In this document: positions 1 to 8,882 of the stretch, piece after piece
How the letters are laid out: every line of letters begins with the position of its first letter
How positions within the stretch are numbered: position 1 is the stretch's first letter
NCBI GenBank assembly: GCA_943370355.1
Contig: CALRQP020000002.1
Span: forward strand, 1 to 64,000
From: JADCGM01 sp943370355
Lineage (GTDB): Bacteria; Pseudomonadota; Alphaproteobacteria; Sphingomonadales; Sphingomonadaceae
Direction of reading: 5' to 3'
Length of the DNA: 64,000 bases
Made by a program: the position numbers and the translations under genes
Notes under the pieces: generated by a model
The model's database searches: none
Told to the model about the DNA's origin: nothing
The model's input: only the letters and a program-made list of their open reading frames with translations

Positions 1-23
1 CGCGCATTGTCATTTTGACTACT

Positions 24-48
24 GGGTCCCGGCGTTCGCCGGGATGAC
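24..48. repeat. REP-like palindrome downstream of proS
   Basis: A GC-rich hairpin, CCCGGCG-TT-CGCCGGG at 28-43, is flanked by TGGGT on the left and ATGACGG on the right. This pattern is typical of short repeated extragenic palindromes scattered through sphingomonad genomes. It lies just past the stop codon of the leftward proS gene, so it may also act as its transcription terminator. No second exact copy was noticed in the window. Confidence 0.55.
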
Positions 49-63
49 GGGGGAGTGTGCGGA

Positions 64-1362
64 TCACGCCGCCGTCAACCGCGTCAGCGCATCCTCGACG
101 CTCAGCTCTTCCTTCTCACCCGTCGCACGCCGCTTCAGCTCAACGACCCCGCGCTCCAGCCCCTTCGGACCAACAACGAGCTGCCATGGCAACCCAATCA
201 CATCCATCGTCGCAAATTTCGCGCCGCCGCGTTCGTCGCGGTCGTCATAAAGCACTTCAACGGCGGCGGCCTGTAGCTGCAGGTAGATATTGTCGCTCGC
301 CGCCGCACAGGCCGCATCGTCGACGCGCAGATTGACGAGACCGACCTTGAACGGCGCCACCGCGTCGGGCCAGACGATACCCTTGTCGTCATGGCAGGCC
401 TCGATGATCGCGCCGGCAAGCCGCGACACGCCGATGCCATAGCTGCCCATCTGCGGCGTCACCGGCTGTCCATCGGCACCCTGCACGGTCATGCCAAGCG
501 CCTTGTCGCTGGTATATTTGTCGCCAAAAAAGAAGATGTGACCGACCTCGATGCCGCGCCGCTTCGCGAGCCGGTCGGCCGGAACCGGGCAATCGACGAC
601 TTTCTCATGCTCCTCGGCCTCCATCGCATAGATGGCGGTCAGCCGCTCGACGGCGTCGGGTGCATCGAGCGCGATGTCCTCAAGCGCCGAATCATAGAAA
701 ATCTCGCTCTCGCCCGTCTCGGCGAGGATGTGGAATTCATGGCTGAGGTCGCCGCCGATCGGCCCGGTCGGCGCGCGCACCGGCACCGCCTTCAGCCCGA
801 GCGCCGCAAAAGTCCGCAGATAGGCAGCGAACATCGCGCGATAAGACGCGCGCGCACCCTCCTCGTCGAGATCGAAGCTGTAGGCGTCCTTCATGAGGAA
901 TTCGCGCCCGCGCATGACGCCGAAACGCGGCCGTGTCTCGTCGCGGAACTTCCACTGAATATGGTAAAGTGTGCGCGGCAGGTCCCGGTAGCTGCGCACC
1001 GCATCGCGGAAGATGACCGTGATCATCTCCTCATTGGTCGGTCCGTACAGCATGTCGCGGTCGTGCCGGTCCTTGATGCGCAGCATTTCCGGGCCATAGG
1101 CCTCGTAACGGCCCGACTCGCGCCACAGGTCGGCCGACTGGATCGTCGGCATCAGCACCTCGATCGCACCGGCGCGGTCCTGCTCGGCGCGGACAACACC
1201 CTCGATCTTGCGCAGCACGCGCAGGCCCAGTGGCAGCCAGGCGTAGATGCCGGCGGCGGTCTGGCGGATCAGCCCGGCGCGCAGCATCAACTGGTGGCTG
1301 ACGATCTGGGCCTCGGACGGCGTCTCCCGCGAAACGGGGAGGAAATATCGGGTCATGCGCAT
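64..1362 (-). CDS. proS: Prolyl-tRNA synthetase
   Basis: Class II aminoacyl-tRNA synthetase that charges tRNA-Pro in the cytoplasm. The protein has 432 residues, matching the short alphaproteobacterial type without the large editing insertion. The N-terminus, MRMTRYFLPVSRETPSEAQ, followed by the LMLRAGLIRQTAAGIYAWLP stretch, is characteristic. The reading frame is open 75 codons further upstream, but that extension is low-complexity and unlike the family, so ATG at 1362 was chosen; ATG at 1356 is the alternative. No strong Shine-Dalgarno sequence is visible. It is transcribed away from the trp operon. Confidence 0.95.
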   Translation of the reverse strand: MRMTRYFLPVSRETPSEAQIVSHQLMLRAGLIRQTAAGIYAWLPLGLRVLRKIEGVVRAEQDRAGAIEVLMPTIQSADLWRESGRYEAYGPEMLRIKDRHDRDMLYGPTNEEMITVIFRDAVRSYRDLPRTLYHIQWKFRDETRPRFGVMRGREFLMKDAYSFDLDEEGARASYRAMFAAYLRTFAALGLKAVPVRAPTGPIGGDLSHEFHILAETGESEIFYDSALEDIALDAPDAVERLTAIYAMEAEEHEKVVDCPVPADRLAKRRGIEVGHIFFFGDKYTSDKALGMTVQGADGQPVTPQMGSYGIGVSRLAGAIIEACHDDKGIVWPDAVAPFKVGLVNLRVDDAACAAASDNIYLQLQAAAVEVLYDDRDERGGAKFATMDVIGLPWQLVVGPKGLERGVVELKRRATGEKEELSVEDALTRLTAA

Positions 1363-1560
1363 GGGCGGGCTGTTTACGGACGCACCGCCGGGCACGCAAC
1401 GGCTGTTGCACCGGAGACACGGCAGACACAGAAGCGTCATCGACCCGTCGCCAAGCCGATGACAGCCGGGAACGAATATGGTTTGCAAGTCGCCTGACCC
1501 GCCAGGGTTCAGGGGGAACGCCGGAAAACCGGCACAGGGCCGTAACGCTTCGTCACGCAG

Positions 1561-1592
1561 AATGCCCGGATCGCAAGGTCCGGGCATTCTCG
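1561..1592 (+). terminator. Hairpin in the proS/trp divergent region
   Basis: The inverted repeat AATGCCCGGA / TCCGGGCATT (1561-1570 and 1579-1588) with an 8-nt loop is followed by CTCGTTT, a short T-containing tail on the plus strand. It resembles an intrinsic terminator. No plus-strand protein gene lies upstream in this divergent gap, so it could end a small RNA or act as a leader attenuator for the trp operon. No tryptophan-rich leader peptide is visible before it. Confidence 0.5.
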
Positions 1593-1630
1593 TTTACGGT
1601 CCGTTAGAAATTCTGCCCGATACCGGTCGC

Positions 1631-1789
1631 ATGTGGCGTCACGTCTTCAAGAATCGCTGGATCGCGCTGGCTTGGGTCGGCCTCATCTGCTGGCAGGCCT
1701 ATGATTTCGCTTCGCCAAAGCGGGAGGCCGACACCAGTCAGGCCAGCCCCGAAGACCAAGCGGCGCTCCAAAAGCTGATGTCGTCCTGA
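1631..1789 (+). CDS. Small membrane protein preceding trpG
   Basis: A 52-residue protein starting MWRHVFKNRW, with one hydrophobic helix (about residues 8-24) and a charged C-terminal tail ending in DQAALQKLMSS. The frame extends upstream, but the extension runs across the hairpin at 1561-1588 and looks non-coding. A comparable short single-helix protein is, to my recollection, often found beside trp genes in sphingomonads; its function is unknown. It lies 62 bp before trpG on the same strand and may be the first gene of the operon. Confidence 0.6.
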   Translation: MWRHVFKNRWIALAWVGLICWQAYDFASPKREADTSQASPEDQAALQKLMSS

Positions 1790-1851
1790 CCTTGGGGATT
1801 TCCTAGCCTTCCGGTTGGCGAGCGCGGCAATCCGGTGCTAACGCGCTCGGC

Positions 1852-2448
1852 ATGATCCTTGTCATCGACAATTACGACAGTTTCACCTGGAACCTCGTCC
1901 ACTATCTCATGGAGCTGGGCGCGGCCGTCGAAGTCGTGCGCAACGACCAGATCGGCGTCGGGCAGGCCATGTCGATGGGTGCCGAAGCAATCCTGCTGTC
2001 GCCGGGGCCGTGCACGCCGAACGAGGCAGGCATTTCGCTCGATCTGATCGCTGCCGCCGCCGATGCGAAGCTCCCCGTCCTCGGCGTCTGTCTCGGTCAT
2101 CAGGCAATCGGTCAGGCATTCGGCGGCACCGTTTCCCGCGCGGCTGCGGTCATGCACGGCAAGACCTCGCTCGTCGGACATGACGGGACGGGCGTGTTCG
2201 AGGGCCTGCCCTCCCCCTTTGAAGCAACGCGCTATCACTCGCTGATCGTCGCCGAGGCCGATCTGCCCGCCGGCCTCATCGTCAACGCGCGCAGCGCCGA
2301 TGGCACGATCATGGGCGTCCGCCACGCGACGCTGCCGATCCACGGCGTGCAATTCCATCCGGAGAGCATTGCCACCCAGCATGGCCATGCCCTGCTCGCC
2401 AATTTCATGCGGATTGCGGGCATGCCTGCCGAGCGCAAGGCCGCGTGA
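1852..2448 (+). CDS. trpG: Anthranilate synthase glutaminase component
   Basis: Class I glutamine amidotransferase subunit that feeds ammonia to TrpE for anthranilate synthesis, the first committed step of tryptophan biosynthesis; the same subunit often serves p-aminobenzoate synthase. It has 198 residues, the usual size. The triad is visible: nucleophile Cys80 in LGVCLGHQAIGQAFGG, and His169 and Glu171 in GVQFHPES. The oxyanion strand PGPCTP is at 51-56. Its stop overlaps the GTG start of trpD by 4 bp. The partner trpE is not in this window. Confidence 0.96.
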   Translation: MILVIDNYDSFTWNLVHYLMELGAAVEVVRNDQIGVGQAMSMGAEAILLSPGPCTPNEAGISLDLIAAAADAKLPVLGVCLGHQAIGQAFGGTVSRAAAVMHGKTSLVGHDGTGVFEGLPSPFEATRYHSLIVAEADLPAGLIVNARSADGTIMGVRHATLPIHGVQFHPESIATQHGHALLANFMRIAGMPAERKAA

Positions 2449-3443
2449 ACGCGCCACAGCTGCTGCCCGACGCGCGCGAGCCGCTCGACGCAGCGACGGC
2501 ACGCGCGGCGTTCGAAACGATCATGGAGGGGCAGTCCGACGACGAGGATCTCGGGCGCTTCCTCGTGGAACTCGCCGACCGCGGTGAGACCGTCGACGAA
2601 ATCACCGCTGCCGCCGCTGCGCTGCGCGAGCGCGCACTGACCATCGAAGCGCCAGAGGGCGCAATCGACGTCTGCGGCACGGGCGGCGACGGCAAGCATA
2701 GTTTCAATGTTTCGACGGCGGTCGCCATCGTCGTTGCCGCCTGCGGCGTACCGGTCGCGAAGCATGGCAATCGCGCCGCCTCCTCGCGCTCAGGCACAGC
2801 CGATGTGCTCGCCAAGCTCGGCGTGGACATCGATGCGCCCGCCGAAACCGTCGAGCGGTCGCTGCACGAGATCGGCATCGGCTTCCTGTTCGCGGCACGT
2901 CATCACGGCGCAATGGCGCGTGTCGCGGCCGTGCGGCGCTGGCTCGGGGTCCGGACGATTTTCAACCTGCTCGGCCCGCTCGCAAATCCCGCCGGCGTGA
3001 AGCAGCAGCTGATCGGTGTGCCGGCCTCGCGCTGGGTCCGCCCGATCGCCGAAACATTGGCACGGCTCGGCGGCGAGCAGGCGATGGTCGTGCATGGCAG
3101 CGACGGTCTGGACGAGATCACGGTGACCGGACCGAGCAGCATTGCCCGGTTGCAGGGCGGCACGGCGCATATCCTGACCGTCTCGCCTGCCAACGCGGGG
3201 CTGGCCGTCCACTGCGAGGCCGATCTGATCGGCGGCGACCCGGGCCACAATGCCGGGGCGCTCAGGAACTTGCTCGACGGGGCACCGGGGGCCTATCGCG
3301 ACATCGTGCTGATCAATTCAGCGGCAGCATTGATGGTGGCGGAGCGCGCGCACGACTGGCGCGAGGGAGCGGAGATGGCGGCGGCGGCAATCGACGAGGG
3401 CGCGGCAAAGGCGCTGCTGGCACGCTGGGCGGCCTTCCGGTGA
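2445..3443 (+). CDS. trpD: Anthranilate phosphoribosyltransferase
   Basis: Transfers phosphoribose from PRPP to anthranilate. It has 332 residues, normal for the family. The PRPP and metal-binding loop GTGGDGKHSFNVST starts at about residue 78, and KHGNRAASSRSG is at 106-117. The start codon is GTG inside a GTGA overlap with the trpG stop, so the two are probably translationally coupled; the same arrangement joins it to trpC. Confidence 0.96.
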   Translation: MNAPQLLPDAREPLDAATARAAFETIMEGQSDDEDLGRFLVELADRGETVDEITAAAAALRERALTIEAPEGAIDVCGTGGDGKHSFNVSTAVAIVVAACGVPVAKHGNRAASSRSGTADVLAKLGVDIDAPAETVERSLHEIGIGFLFAARHHGAMARVAAVRRWLGVRTIFNLLGPLANPAGVKQQLIGVPASRWVRPIAETLARLGGEQAMVVHGSDGLDEITVTGPSSIARLQGGTAHILTVSPANAGLAVHCEADLIGGDPGHNAGALRNLLDGAPGAYRDIVLINSAAALMVAERAHDWREGAEMAAAAIDEGAAKALLARWAAFR

Positions 3444-4231
3444 GTGATACCCTTGCCCGCATCCTCGCCGACAAGCGCGACCATGTCGCTGCGTGCAAGG
3501 CTGCGCGCCCGCTGGCCGCCTTCGATGCTGACGCCCGCGCTGCGAGCAAACCGCGCGGCTTCTGCGCAGCACTTCAGGCCGCGCGTGCCGACGGCCGCTT
3601 CGGCCTGATTGCCGAGATCAAGAAGGCCAGCCCGTCCAAAGGCCTGATCCGCCCCGACTTCGACCCGCCATCGCTGGCCCGTGCCTATGCGGCAGGCGGT
3701 GCGTCCTGCCTGTCGGTGCTGACGGATCAGCCCTGGTTTCAGGGCGCCGACCGCTATCTGCGCGCCGCGCGCGCCGCCGTCGATCTGCCGGTGTTGCGCA
3801 AGGATTTCATGATCGATCTCTATCAGGTGGTCGAGGCGCGGGCGCTGGGTGCCGACTGCATCCTGCTCATCATGGCGGCGCTCGAATTGCCGCTGGCGCG
3901 CGAGCTGGAAAGTGCTGCGCACGCGCTGGGGATGGATGTGCTCGTTGAAGTCCACAATGTCGAGGAACTCGATCTCGCCCAGCAGCTTGAGACCAGGATG
4001 ATCGGCGTGAACAATCGAAATCTCAAAACCTTGCAAGTCGATATCAACCTGTCAGTTGAACTGGCAGGCATGCTCCCCCAGGGCTATCTGGTCGTCGGCG
4101 AAAGCGGTCTGAAGACGCGTGCAGACCTCGACCGCCTTGCCGCACACGGCATTGGCTGTTTCCTCGTCGGCGAGTCCTTGATGATGCAACAGGATGTCGA
4201 GGCGGCAACCCGGACCCTGCTCAATGGCTGA
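3440..4231 (+). CDS. trpC: Indole-3-glycerol-phosphate synthase
   Basis: TIM-barrel enzyme that closes the indole ring from carboxyphenylamino-deoxyribulose phosphate. It has 263 residues and is monofunctional, with no fused TrpF. Family motifs are AEIKKASPSKG (58-68), catalytic Lys121 in LRKDFMID, and GVNNRNLKT (189-197). It starts with GTG in a GTGA overlap with trpD and overlaps moaC by 8 bp. Confidence 0.96.
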   Translation: MSDTLARILADKRDHVAACKAARPLAAFDADARAASKPRGFCAALQAARADGRFGLIAEIKKASPSKGLIRPDFDPPSLARAYAAGGASCLSVLTDQPWFQGADRYLRAARAAVDLPVLRKDFMIDLYQVVEARALGADCILLIMAALELPLARELESAAHALGMDVLVEVHNVEELDLAQQLETRMIGVNNRNLKTLQVDINLSVELAGMLPQGYLVVGESGLKTRADLDRLAAHGIGCFLVGESLMMQQDVEAATRTLLNG

Positions 4232-4697
4232 TCTCACGCACCTTGACGAAGCCGGCGCGGCCCGAATGGTCGATGTCTCCGCAAAGTCCGCAACGGTGCG
4301 CGTCGCCGTCGCGGAAGGCCGCATCCGCATGAGCCCGGAGGCGCTGACCGCGATCCGCGATGGCAGCGTCACCAAAGGCGATGTCCTCGCCGTCGCGCGC
4401 GTCGCCGGCATCATTGCCGCCAAGAAGACCGCCGATCTCATTCCGCTTTGTCACCCGCTTCCGCTGTCCGGCGTGACGCTCGACCTGACCGTCGGCGCGG
4501 ATGCGATCACCGCCACCGCAACCGCCCGGACCACCCATGTAACTGGCGTCGAAATGGAAGCGATGACAGCGGCTTCCGTCGCTTTGCTCACAATTTACGA
4601 CATGGCGAAAAGCATCGACAAAGCCATGGTCATCGACGGCGTCCGGCTCCTGTCGAAGACAGGCGGCAAGTCAGGCAACTGGTATGCTAACCCTTGA
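4224..4697 (+). CDS. moaC: Cyclic pyranopterin monophosphate synthase
   Basis: Catalyses the second half of cPMP formation in molybdenum cofactor synthesis. It has 157 residues, as expected. Family signatures are IPLCHPLPL (73-81), GVEMEAMTAA (108-117), the YDMAKSIDKAM helix and the KTGGKSG C-terminus. ATG at 4224 overlaps the trpC stop; an in-frame upstream ATG would add ten unlike residues. Its place inside the trp operon is usual for sphingomonads. Confidence 0.96.
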   Translation: MADLTHLDEAGAARMVDVSAKSATVRVAVAEGRIRMSPEALTAIRDGSVTKGDVLAVARVAGIIAAKKTADLIPLCHPLPLSGVTLDLTVGADAITATATARTTHVTGVEMEAMTAASVALLTIYDMAKSIDKAMVIDGVRLLSKTGGKSGNWYANP

Positions 4698-5892
4698 CAC
4701 TGCCCAGGCGCGGTTGCTGTCGAACATCACCCCCCTGCCCCCCGAATCCCTGCCGCTCGCCGAGACTGCCGGACGCCATCTGGCCAGCGACGTCTTCGCC
4801 CTCCTCTCCCAGCCCCCCTTCGCCGCTTCGGCCATGGACGGCTACGCCATCCGCTGGTCCGACCTGCCCGGCCCGTGGCGCGTTATCGGCGAGTCGGCCG
4901 CAGGTTCCCGCTTCGCTGGCAACGTCGCCACCGGCGAGACCGTCCGCATCTTCACGGGCGCCCCACTGCCGGCGGGCGCCGATACCGTGGTTGTGCAAGA
5001 GGAAGTGACCCGCGACGGAGACACAGCAGCCCTGACCGGCGAGGGCCCGCCGCACCTCGGCGCCCATATCCGTCCGGCAGGTCTCGACTTTCACCGCAGC
5101 GCAGCGCTGGCCAAGTCCGGTGACCGCCTCACCCCAGCGCGCCTCGGCCTGCTCGCGGCGGGGGGCCACGGCACGGTCGCCGTCCACCGCCGCCCCCGCG
5201 TCCTGCTACTCTCGACCGGCAGCGAACTCGTCGCACCCGGCGAAACGCCTGGACCCGACCAGATCGTCAGCTCCAACGGCCCGATGCTCACCGCGCTTTT
5301 CCGCGCTGCCGGTGCCGAAGTCACCGACGGCGGCATCGTCCCCGACGACCCGGCCCTGCTCGACGATGCCCTCGCTAAGGCTTCCGGCTACGACCTGCTC
5401 ATCACCATCGGCGGGGCGAGCGTCGGCGATCACGACTTGGTCCTGCCGCGCCTCAAGGCGATGGGCGGCGAGCTTGATTTCTGGAAGGTCGCGATCAAGC
5501 CCGGCAAGCCGATGCTGAGCGGATCGCTTGGTCAGACCCGCGTCATCGGCCTGCCCGGCAATCCGGTGTCCGCTGCGGTTTGCTCGCGACTATTCGTGGT
5601 GCCCGTCATCCGCGCCTTGCTCGGGGATCCCGCGCCGCTCCCTCGCACCATGCTGGCCGCAACGACCGTCGATCTCCCAGCCAATAGCAACCGCCGCGAC
5701 CATCTCCGTGCGACGGTTTCCCTGCGCAGCGGACGCTGGGAGGTCACCCCCGCAACGCGTCAGGACAGTTCAATGCTGAGCGTGCTCGCGGCGTCGAACG
5801 CCCTCCTCATCCGTCCGGAAAACGACGGCCCCGTAACGGCGGACACGAATGTTCCCGTTCTGGCCCTTGACAGCATGGACTTCGATTCGTAA
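4684..5892 (+). CDS. moeA: Molybdopterin molybdenumtransferase
   Basis: Inserts molybdate into adenylylated molybdopterin. It has 402 residues, typical of MoeA. Motifs in order: SAMDGYAI (49-56), FTGAPLPAGAD, STGSEL in the MoaB/Mog-like domain, GGASVGDHD, and GLPGNPVSA, followed by the C-terminal beta-barrel. It overlaps moaC by 14 bp, so the two cofactor genes are co-transcribed with trpGDC. Confidence 0.95.
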   Translation: MLTLDTAQARLLSNITPLPPESLPLAETAGRHLASDVFALLSQPPFAASAMDGYAIRWSDLPGPWRVIGESAAGSRFAGNVATGETVRIFTGAPLPAGADTVVVQEEVTRDGDTAALTGEGPPHLGAHIRPAGLDFHRSAALAKSGDRLTPARLGLLAAGGHGTVAVHRRPRVLLLSTGSELVAPGETPGPDQIVSSNGPMLTALFRAAGAEVTDGGIVPDDPALLDDALAKASGYDLLITIGGASVGDHDLVLPRLKAMGGELDFWKVAIKPGKPMLSGSLGQTRVIGLPGNPVSAAVCSRLFVVPVIRALLGDPAPLPRTMLAATTVDLPANSNRRDHLRATVSLRSGRWEVTPATRQDSSMLSVLAASNALLIRPENDGPVTADTNVPVLALDSMDFDS

Positions 5893-5894
5893 TC

Positions 5895-5909
5895 GTTCGC
5901 CATTCGTTC
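5895..5909 (+). promoter_or_regulatory. SOS box (LexA operator)
   Basis: GTTC-GCCATTC-GTTC is an exact match to the alphaproteobacterial LexA operator GTTC-N7-GTTC. It begins 2 bp after the moeA stop and ends 19 bp before the lexA ATG, so LexA very probably represses its own gene from a promoter between moeA and lexA. Confidence 0.85.
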
Positions 5910-5928
5910 CCAAGGGGAGACGCTGGCA

Positions 5929-6600
5929 ATGCTGACGCGCAAGCAACATGAGCTTCTGACCTTCATTCATGCCCGGCTGCAGGCTGGCGGCGTGTCGCCC
6001 TCTTTCGAGGAAATGAAGGACGCGCTGGAGCTCAAGTCGAAGTCCGGGGTGCACCGGCTGATCTCGGCGCTGGAGGAGCGGAAGTTCATCCGCCGCCTGC
6101 CCAATCGCGCCCGCGCACTCGAAGTGCTGCGAATGCCCGAAGTTGCCGCGCCGAAGACTGACAATGTTGTGCGCGGCGAGTTCGGCCGCAACTCGCTGCC
6201 GCGCGCGGCCAATGACGGGATCGTCGATCTGCCGCTGCACGGCCGGATCGCCGCCGGCCAGCCGATCGAGGCCTTCCAGAATGACGAGATGCTGTCGGTT
6301 CCGGCCGCGCTGCTCGGCGGCGGCGACCATTATGCGCTTGAGGTGTCGGGCGACTCGATGGTCGATGCCGGCATCCTGAACGGCGACTATGCGCTGATCC
6401 AGCGCTGCGACACCGCGCGCGACGGCGAGATCGTCGTCGCGCTCGTCGACAACAGCGACGCGACGCTGAAGTATCTCCGCCGCGAACGCGGGATGATCAA
6501 GCTCGACCCCGCGAACGCACTGTACGAACCTCAAATGTACCTGCCGTCGCGCGTCAAGGTGCAGGGCAAGCTGGTCGGACTGCTGCGGCGTTATCATTGA
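5929..6600 (+). CDS. lexA: LexA repressor / autoprotease
   Basis: SOS-response repressor that cleaves itself when bound to RecA filaments. It has 223 residues. The N-terminal winged helix (1-70) begins MLTRKQHELL. The S24 peptidase domain carries the Ala109-Gly110 cleavage site in RIAAGQPIEAF, Ser143 in VSGDSMVDAG and Lys181 in DATLKYLRRE. The ATG follows AGGGGAGACG. A perfect SOS box lies directly upstream, supporting autoregulation. Confidence 0.97.
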   Translation: MLTRKQHELLTFIHARLQAGGVSPSFEEMKDALELKSKSGVHRLISALEERKFIRRLPNRARALEVLRMPEVAAPKTDNVVRGEFGRNSLPRAANDGIVDLPLHGRIAAGQPIEAFQNDEMLSVPAALLGGGDHYALEVSGDSMVDAGILNGDYALIQRCDTARDGEIVVALVDNSDATLKYLRRERGMIKLDPANALYEPQMYLPSRVKVQGKLVGLLRRYH

Positions 6601-6625
6601 GCGCAGCTGAGCTTCGGTTGCCGGG

Positions 6626-8839
6626 CTACTCGACATCCCAATCTGGCGCTTTGGTATCGCGGGTGTTGGGATGGTCGCTGGCTCGGCGGCGATAGATACT
6701 CCGTTGTTCCGGCGCGGGCGGGGCAGCAGCACGCCATGGATGGTTCCCCTGCTCCGCACTGACCGTCCGGATCTGCGGGCCATCCAGCCAGATGGCGACC
6801 GCGCCGGTTGTTGCCAGCGCGGGTGCATCCAGTTTCAACCAATGCGGCATGCACCACGCGGGTAGCCTGCGGTCGCTGATCGCAATATCGGCCGCTGCAC
6901 AGGCCGGCTCGAAGAGGTTGCGATCGACAATCATGCGCGACCGCGTTGCGAGCAACGTCCAATCGCGACCGCCCCTGCGCAGCCGTGCGACACAGGCCTC
7001 AGGCGTACAATTCGCGACGCTGACATCGTCGAGTGCGACGAGCCGGTCGGCCGCCGACGCGTCGCCCATCATGTCGAGAATGAAGCCGCCCGCGCGGGGC
7101 CGCAGCATCGCAAGAACCCCCGTGTCGGTAGCGATACCCGCGTGGCGGCCATCCGGACTGATCAATATGTCGGCAGGCGGCGTCGCGAGCGCCCACGACA
7201 GCCCGGCAACCGCCGGCACGAGGCCCGCCCAACGAACGCGACTACGCCACAGCGCAACCCACAATCCCCCGGCGATCATCACCGCATAGGCGGCGCGCGG
7301 CCAGGATGGCGTGTGCGCAACCGCCCCGGGCCAGGACGCGACCGAGAAGGCGAGGCTGTTGAGCAGATCGAGGCTCCACCGCAGTCCGGCAAAGGCCGGA
7401 CCCGCCCAACCGAACGGATCGAGCAGCAGCGCCAGCACCGTCAGAGGCATGACCACGAAACTGCTGAACGGAATCGCGAACAGATTGGCGAGCACGCCGC
7501 AAAGCCCGGTCCGCCCGAAGTGCGCCAGCGCAATCGGCGACAGCGCCAGCTCGACAAGCAGGCCGGACAAGAACAGACCGGCAAAACCGCGCGCGATACG
7601 GACAATCCGCCGCTCATCCTCCCCCGGCGTCAGGATCCACCGGCCAAGCCGCGATTCGTAGAAGGCGACGATCGCAACAACCGCCGCGAACGACAGCTGA
7701 AAGCTCGGCCCGCTCAGCGATTCGGGCCGGATCGCGAGAATCAGAAACGCGGCCACGGCGACAGTGCGCAGCGACACCGCCTGCCGGCCCGCCGCCAGAC
7801 CCACGAGCACCACCAGGGTCGCGATGCACGACCGAACCGTCGGCACTTCGGCCCCGGCAAGCAAGGTGTAGGCAATGCCCGCCAGCGCCGCGAAGCCCGC
7901 CGCGATGGTCTTTACCGGCCAGCGCAACGCGATCCATGGGCTCAGGCACAGTAGCCGCCGTACCAGCCACATCGCCCCGCCGACCACGACGGCGATATGC
8001 AGGCCCGAGATTGACAGCAGGTGCGCGATGCCGCTGTCGCGCCACGCCTGGTTGACCTCCTCGGTGATGCCGCCCGTGTCGCCGGTCACGAGCGCGGCGG
8101 CGACCCCGCCTGACAGGCCACCGACCCCCTGCTGCATCCGCGCCGTCAATTGCACGCGAACACCGTCGAGCCAGGCCCGGAAACTGCCCGGCGGCGGCGC
8201 AGGCGCGACGACTTCGACCGGCCCAACTGCGAAACCCGTCGCGCCGAGCCGCTCGAACCAGGCTCGCTGCGCGAAATCATAGCCGCCCGGCACACTGGGC
8301 CCAGCCGGTGGACGCAATGTTGCGCGCAGACGGACGATCGCGCCGGGCTGCGCGGCTGACGGCGGCGGGTCGCGCAGGCTGACACGGATTTGCGCGGGCA
8401 GATCGGAGGTGTTTGGCGTAATCAGCAGACGGTAACGTTCGCGCCCCGGGAGCAATTGCGTTGCAATCACCCGCCCCTCAACTTGCGCGCCACGTATCTC
8501 CCGATCGAGCCGGACATGCGCGGCCGAGTCGGCACGTTGCCACGCAACGCCAAGCCCCGCCGCTGCAAGCAACCCTGATACCAGCAAGGCGCGGCCCGCG
8601 AGCCCGTCCAGTGCCAGTCCAGCCGCTGCCACCGCCAGAAACAGTAGCGCGGCGGCTTCCCACTCCGTATGCCACGGCAGGCCGAACCAAGCGGCCACGC
8701 CGATGCCGAACGCGACTGGCAACCAGAGCGGCAGTTGATGCCGTTCAGCGGCAAGCCATGCCTCCACGGCTGCTCGAATGCGTGCCGGGGACGCCGCAGA
8801 ATGGCCGGTTTGAACCGCTTCAACCGCTATGCTAGACAC
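6626..8839 (-). CDS. comEC: ComEC/Rec2-family DNA-uptake channel protein
   Basis: Inner-membrane protein of natural transformation that passes single-stranded DNA into the cytoplasm. From GTG at 8839 it has 737 residues: an N-terminal membrane pair, a soluble OB-like DUF4131 region (about 90-190), then the multi-helix competence domain with the SISGLHIAVVVGG motif. The final ~170 residues lack the HxHxDH signature of the metallo-beta-lactamase domain found in many homologues. The frame stays open to 8977, but that would overlap gltX; the GTG has a strong GGGGAGG ribosome site. It is convergent with lexA. Confidence 0.88.
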   Translation of the reverse strand: MSSIAVEAVQTGHSAASPARIRAAVEAWLAAERHQLPLWLPVAFGIGVAAWFGLPWHTEWEAAALLFLAVAAAGLALDGLAGRALLVSGLLAAAGLGVAWQRADSAAHVRLDREIRGAQVEGRVIATQLLPGRERYRLLITPNTSDLPAQIRVSLRDPPPSAAQPGAIVRLRATLRPPAGPSVPGGYDFAQRAWFERLGATGFAVGPVEVVAPAPPPGSFRAWLDGVRVQLTARMQQGVGGLSGGVAAALVTGDTGGITEEVNQAWRDSGIAHLLSISGLHIAVVVGGAMWLVRRLLCLSPWIALRWPVKTIAAGFAALAGIAYTLLAGAEVPTVRSCIATLVVLVGLAAGRQAVSLRTVAVAAFLILAIRPESLSGPSFQLSFAAVVAIVAFYESRLGRWILTPGEDERRIVRIARGFAGLFLSGLLVELALSPIALAHFGRTGLCGVLANLFAIPFSSFVVMPLTVLALLLDPFGWAGPAFAGLRWSLDLLNSLAFSVASWPGAVAHTPSWPRAAYAVMIAGGLWVALWRSRVRWAGLVPAVAGLSWALATPPADILISPDGRHAGIATDTGVLAMLRPRAGGFILDMMGDASAADRLVALDDVSVANCTPEACVARLRRGGRDWTLLATRSRMIVDRNLFEPACAAADIAISDRRLPAWCMPHWLKLDAPALATTGAVAIWLDGPQIRTVSAEQGNHPWRAAAPPAPEQRSIYRRRASDHPNTRDTKAPDWDVE

Positions 8840-8843
8840 CGCG

Positions 8844-8850
8844 CCTCCCC
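8844..8850 (-). promoter_or_regulatory. Shine-Dalgarno deciding the comEC start
   Basis: On the minus strand GGGGAGG lies 4 nt before the GTG at 8839. It supports starting comEC there rather than at the upstream ATG at 8977, which would run through the start of the divergent gltX gene. Confidence 0.6.
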
Positions 8851-8882
8851 GGCTCCGGGGCTTGTTTTCGGCTAGGTTTCTG

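Noticed and set aside
391..1497. 368-residue plus-strand frame opposite proS
   Set aside because: A high-GC shadow frame, Arg/His/Ala rich with no domain; proS motifs are unambiguous on the other strand.
1478..1630. trp leader peptide or N-terminal extension of the 52-aa protein
   Set aside because: The frame before ATG 1631 contains no Trp codon and crosses a hairpin; it is not a classical attenuator leader.
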